The notes beneath the pieces are model-generated. The model did not search any database, was not told where the DNA came from, and worked only from the letters and a program-made list of their open reading frames with translations. Below, piece after piece: positions 6,877-8,701 of a stretch of 8,701 nt of DNA. This DNA comes from JAMCXS01 sp964459065 (GTDB lineage: Bacteria; Acidobacteriota; Terriglobia; UBA7540). The stretch is taken from positions 1 through 8,701 of the forward strand of contig CAYWMN010000160.1 of NCBI GenBank assembly GCA_964459065.1, read 5' to 3'. Every line of letters begins with the position of its first letter. The stretch's first letter is position 1. The position numbers and the translations under genes were made by a program.

Positions 6877-7080
6877 TTATTCCGATCCGGCGCGAACACC
6901 CACTGCACGAGGTCCCTTGGGTCCGTTCTCCATCTCAAATTCGACTTTCTGACCTTCTTTCAGACTGTCAAAGTTGAGTTCTTCAAGGCTGCTGCGGTGA
7001 AAGAAAATCTCCTTCCCGTCCGCAGAACGAATAAACCCGAAACCTCGATCCAGGATAATCCTCTTGATTGTCCCTTGCAT
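6877..7080 (-). CDS. Cold-shock domain RNA/DNA-binding protein
   Basis: A 67-aa single-domain cold-shock (CspA-type OB-fold) protein that binds single-stranded RNA or DNA and acts as an RNA chaperone in the cytoplasm. It carries RNP1 as RGFGFIR (residues 13-19) and RNP2 as IFFHRSSL (25-32). The C-terminal GPKGPRAVGV strand is typical of the family. The ATG at 7080 is chosen over the GTG two codons upstream because the ribosome site GAGGTG (plus positions 7084-7089) overlaps that GTG. It is preceded by a near-perfect promoter and a leader of about 98 bases that can fold, as in several csp genes whose expression is controlled after transcription. The assignment is firm; whether it is cold-induced or constitutive is unknown. 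Confidence 0.93.
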   Translation of the reverse strand: MQGTIKRIILDRGFGFIRSADGKEIFFHRSSLEELNFDSLKEGQKVEFEMENGPKGPRAVGVRAGSE

Positions 7081-7083
7081 AAG

Positions 7084-7089
7084 CACCTC
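7084..7089 (-). promoter_or_regulatory. Ribosome binding site GAGGTG for the cold-shock gene
   Basis: Reading on the minus strand, GAGGTG precedes ATG 7080 with five bases after the AGG core. It decides the ATG as start because it overlaps the alternative GTG at 7086. Confidence 0.65.
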
Positions 7090-7117
7090 GCATAGAGGAA
7101 GGCAGGCTACTTGTTTC

Positions 7118-7167
7118 GGGAACTCTCAGTCGAATTGCGCGAATCGCACCCATCTGCACGAGTTCCC
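7118..7167 (-). promoter_or_regulatory. Potential structured leader hairpin of the cold-shock mRNA
   Basis: On the minus strand GGGAACTC (plus 7160-7167) and GAGTTCCC (plus 7118-7125) are perfect 8-base reverse complements. The stem can extend by CAG/CTG after a small internal loop, and the enclosed loop holds TGCG/CGCA. The element lies between the predicted transcription start (near 7178) and the gene start. A role in temperature or translational control is inferred. Confidence 0.45.
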
Positions 7168-7184
7168 CCCTTCGCTGTAAGTTC

Positions 7185-7213
7185 AATCTAGCAGTGGCAC
7201 AAGGCTTTGTCAA
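7185..7213 (-). promoter_or_regulatory. Strong sigma-70 promoter of the cold-shock gene
   Basis: On the minus strand TTGACA (plus 7208-7213, 6 of 6) is followed after exactly 17 bases by TAGATT (plus 7185-7190, 4 of 6). TG one base upstream of the -10 gives an extended -10. Transcription should start near 7178. Confidence 0.75.
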
Positions 7214-7303
7214 ACCCGGAGATACGGCAGGCGCTTCCGTTGCACACCCCCGCCTCCGAGGCTCAACGAGCCCTTCAGACGCTCGACGAAACCGTTGGAA
7301 TAC

Positions 7304-8701
7304 CTACTGATTCGCCCGTGGATTAAGGACCCAGCGAATCTTTCGAAGGAACTCGTTAACGACAGGAATATCCTGATCGCCGCACGCAATCAGGCGGCAA
7401 AACGCCGCAGAGGATGCTATTCCCGGGTCTTCATGCGCGGCCGCCACAAATGCCGTCCGCGCATCCCGCTTCCGGTTTTGCTGCCAGAGCTCGATCGATT
7501 GCAAGGCCAGCATGGAAGCTGAATGGGGATCGGCTCCGAGAGCCAGAGCGCACTCCGCCAGAGACATCTCAATTTTGCGCTGCCGCCACATGACCAAAGC
7601 CAGGACGCGGTGGCCGCCACCCGCTTGCGGATCGCGGGCGATCATCGCTTGAGCTTCAGCCAGCGCACCCGCTTGATTACCCTGGCGCAAATAGAGCATG
7701 GCCAGATGCTCCCGCGCAGGAAGGAAACCCGGCCGCTCGGCAACGACAGCAGCCAGCATCTGCCTGGCGCGCCTGCTTTGACCTCCGCCCATTAGTAGCA
7801 CCGCGAAATGGTATCGCGCCTGCCAATCCCCGGGGTCAAGCCTGACGGCTTTCTCAAACAGCGGCAACGCTTCCAGCGGCTGATGAGACTTCGCCAACAG
7901 TTCTGCAAGCGCCGCATAAGCCGGCTCCAGATCCGGCGACGCCTGAATGGCCCGGCGAAACCAGGCCACAGCCTCCGCAGGCCGCTGCTGCACCTGGCGG
8001 AGCTCGCCAAGGCCCAGGTATGCGGCGCCATTGCTGGGATTCTCCTGAAGAGCCTTCTGTAGTTCAGCGTCTGACCGTTCCTCGTCACCGGTTGCAAGAA
8101 GCGCCCGCGCCAGAGTCACCTGCGCCGTTGACCGTTCGAGGCGCGAACCAGCCAGATCTACCGCCTTTTGTGCCACGACTTGAGCTTGCTTGTTTTGCCC
8201 GGCGGACAGGCAAAACTGGTGCATTATGCAATCACGGCGGAGGTGGATTATCNNNNNNNNNNCGCATGTTAAAATCCTGAGGTTTAAGCGCGACAGCTTT
8301 TTGGGCTTCCTCGAGAGCGAGCATTTGGAAGTCGCTGGCGCCAAGCGCCAGCCGTTTTCCTCTCCGGCTCTCGGGGTGTTGATAAAGGTACCAGGCAAGG
8401 TTACCGAGCTCGTAATGCGCATTTGCGGAGCCGGGAGCAAGACGCGCAGCGGTTCGGAACTCGCTCCACGCACGCGCGGCATGTCCCTCCCTCCAGAGCG
8501 CAAGCCCCAGCCCGCGGTGCGCTGCGGCAAGCGCCGGGTTGCTTTCAATGGCTGCGCGAAACAACGTCGCGGCTGCCGCGAAGTCTCCGCCTTGCAGATG
8601 ATCGTTTCCCTGCTGAAGCAACTCCTGAACCTTTGCAGCCGACGCCGTCGCCTTACTCGGCTTCGATCCCGGAACCGCAGACCTTGCCTGCGCCCATGCG
8701 T
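7304..8701 (-). CDS. Exported tetratricopeptide-repeat protein (5' partial, interrupted by assembly gap)
   Basis: A minus-strand gene whose start lies beyond 8701. The first visible residues, AWAQARSAVPGSKPS, look like the end of a signal peptide followed by a Ser/Ala/Lys linker. About 145 residues are visible before the N gap and 315 after it. At least eleven 34-residue TPR units can be traced, several ending in the canonical Pro (IESNP, ARLAP, QENP, QASP, RLDP, AERP, ARDP, HEDP). The third carries an insertion of roughly 15-18 residues containing HPESRRGKR. A Pro-free cap closes the C-terminus. TPR arrays are protein-interaction scaffolds; the partner is unknown. The two halves are in different frames as written, but only because the 10 Ns are a placeholder: a true gap divisible by three joins them. 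The TAG stop is 224 bases upstream of the cold-shock ATG, and that gene has its own promoter. Confidence 0.85.
   Translation of the reverse strand, partial: THGRRQGLRFRDRSRVRRRRRLQRFRSCFSRETIICKAETSRQPRRCFAQPLKATRRLPQRTAGWGLRSGGRDMPRVRGASSEPLRVLLPAPQMRITSSVTLPGTFINTPRAGEENGWRLAPATSKCSLSRKPKKLSRLNLRILTCXXXXIIHLRRDCIMHQFCLSAGQNKQAQVVAQKAVDLAGSRLERSTAQVTLARALLATGDEERSDAELQKALQENPSNGAAYLGLGELRQVQQRPAEAVAWFRRAIQASPDLEPAYAALAELLAKSHQPLEALPLFEKAVRLDPGDWQARYHFAVLLMGGGQSRRARQMLAAVVAERPGFLPAREHLAMLYLRQGNQAGALAEAQAMIARDPQAGGGHRVLALVMWRQRKIEMSLAECALALGADPHSASMLALQSIELWQQNRKRDARTAFVAAAHEDPGIASSAAFCRLIACGDQDIPVVNEFLRKIRWVLNPRANQ
8253..8262. other. Assembly gap (10 N)
   Basis: A run of ten N, the usual scaffold placeholder of unknown length. 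It lies inside the TPR gene and causes the apparent frame change between its two halves. Confidence 0.95.

Noticed and set aside
7252..7272. Hairpins GCCTC-C-GAGGC and GGCTC-AAC-GAGCC as a terminator of the TPR gene
   Set aside because: The two are mutually exclusive short stems, and no T tract follows on the minus strand.
8263..8548. Frame beginning at 8548 and joined through the Ns to the TPR C-terminal half
   Set aside because: Its first 95 residues (MKATRRLPQRT...) are a shadow; the real TPR sequence there is in another frame, and the junction only reflects the arbitrary 10-N length.

Overview
The window most resembles a metagenome-assembled contig from a heterotrophic, polysaccharide-degrading bacterium, probably Acidobacteriota. 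This is inferred from moderately high GC, secreted PEGA and TPR proteins, a GH78 enzyme with a signal peptide, and the style of the small cold-shock protein. No 16S or marker gene is present, so the assignment is not proven. A 10-N block at 8253-8262 marks a scaffold gap of unknown true length.

Layout. (1) 80-2181, plus strand: two translationally coupled zinc-dependent medium-chain dehydrogenases of the sorbitol/threonine dehydrogenase type. They share a TAATG stop/start and look like the tail of a sugar or polyol operon entering from the left. Their Rossmann motifs point to different cofactors: Asp in the first (NAD), Gly-Lys-Arg in the second (NADP). (2) 2182-2614: an AT-richer intergenic region with three short dyads and a plausible promoter. 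(3) 2615-4188, plus strand: a two-gene unit encoding an exported or anchored PEGA-domain protein and a membrane-anchored coiled-coil protein with an unrecognised C-terminal domain. (4) 4247-4384: a terminator hairpin running directly into a near-consensus sigma-70 promoter. (5) 4385-6766, plus strand: a secreted GH78-type alpha-L-rhamnosidase with its catalytic acidic residues in place. (6) 6877-7080, minus strand: a cold-shock protein with an excellent promoter and a roughly 100-nt leader that can fold. (7) 7304-8701, minus strand: an exported tetratricopeptide-repeat protein, incomplete at its 5' end and interrupted by the N gap.

How the genes fit together. The rhamnosidase would release rhamnose or related sugars outside the cytoplasm, and the dehydrogenases would oxidise or interconvert sugars or polyols inside it. 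However, they are separate transcription units, so a shared pathway is only suggested. The PEGA and coiled-coil pair and the TPR protein look like cell-envelope components. The best candidate for something undescribed is the PEGA and coiled-coil pair with its dyad-rich promoter region. The predicted NAD/NADP dehydrogenase pair is the best metabolic hypothesis.
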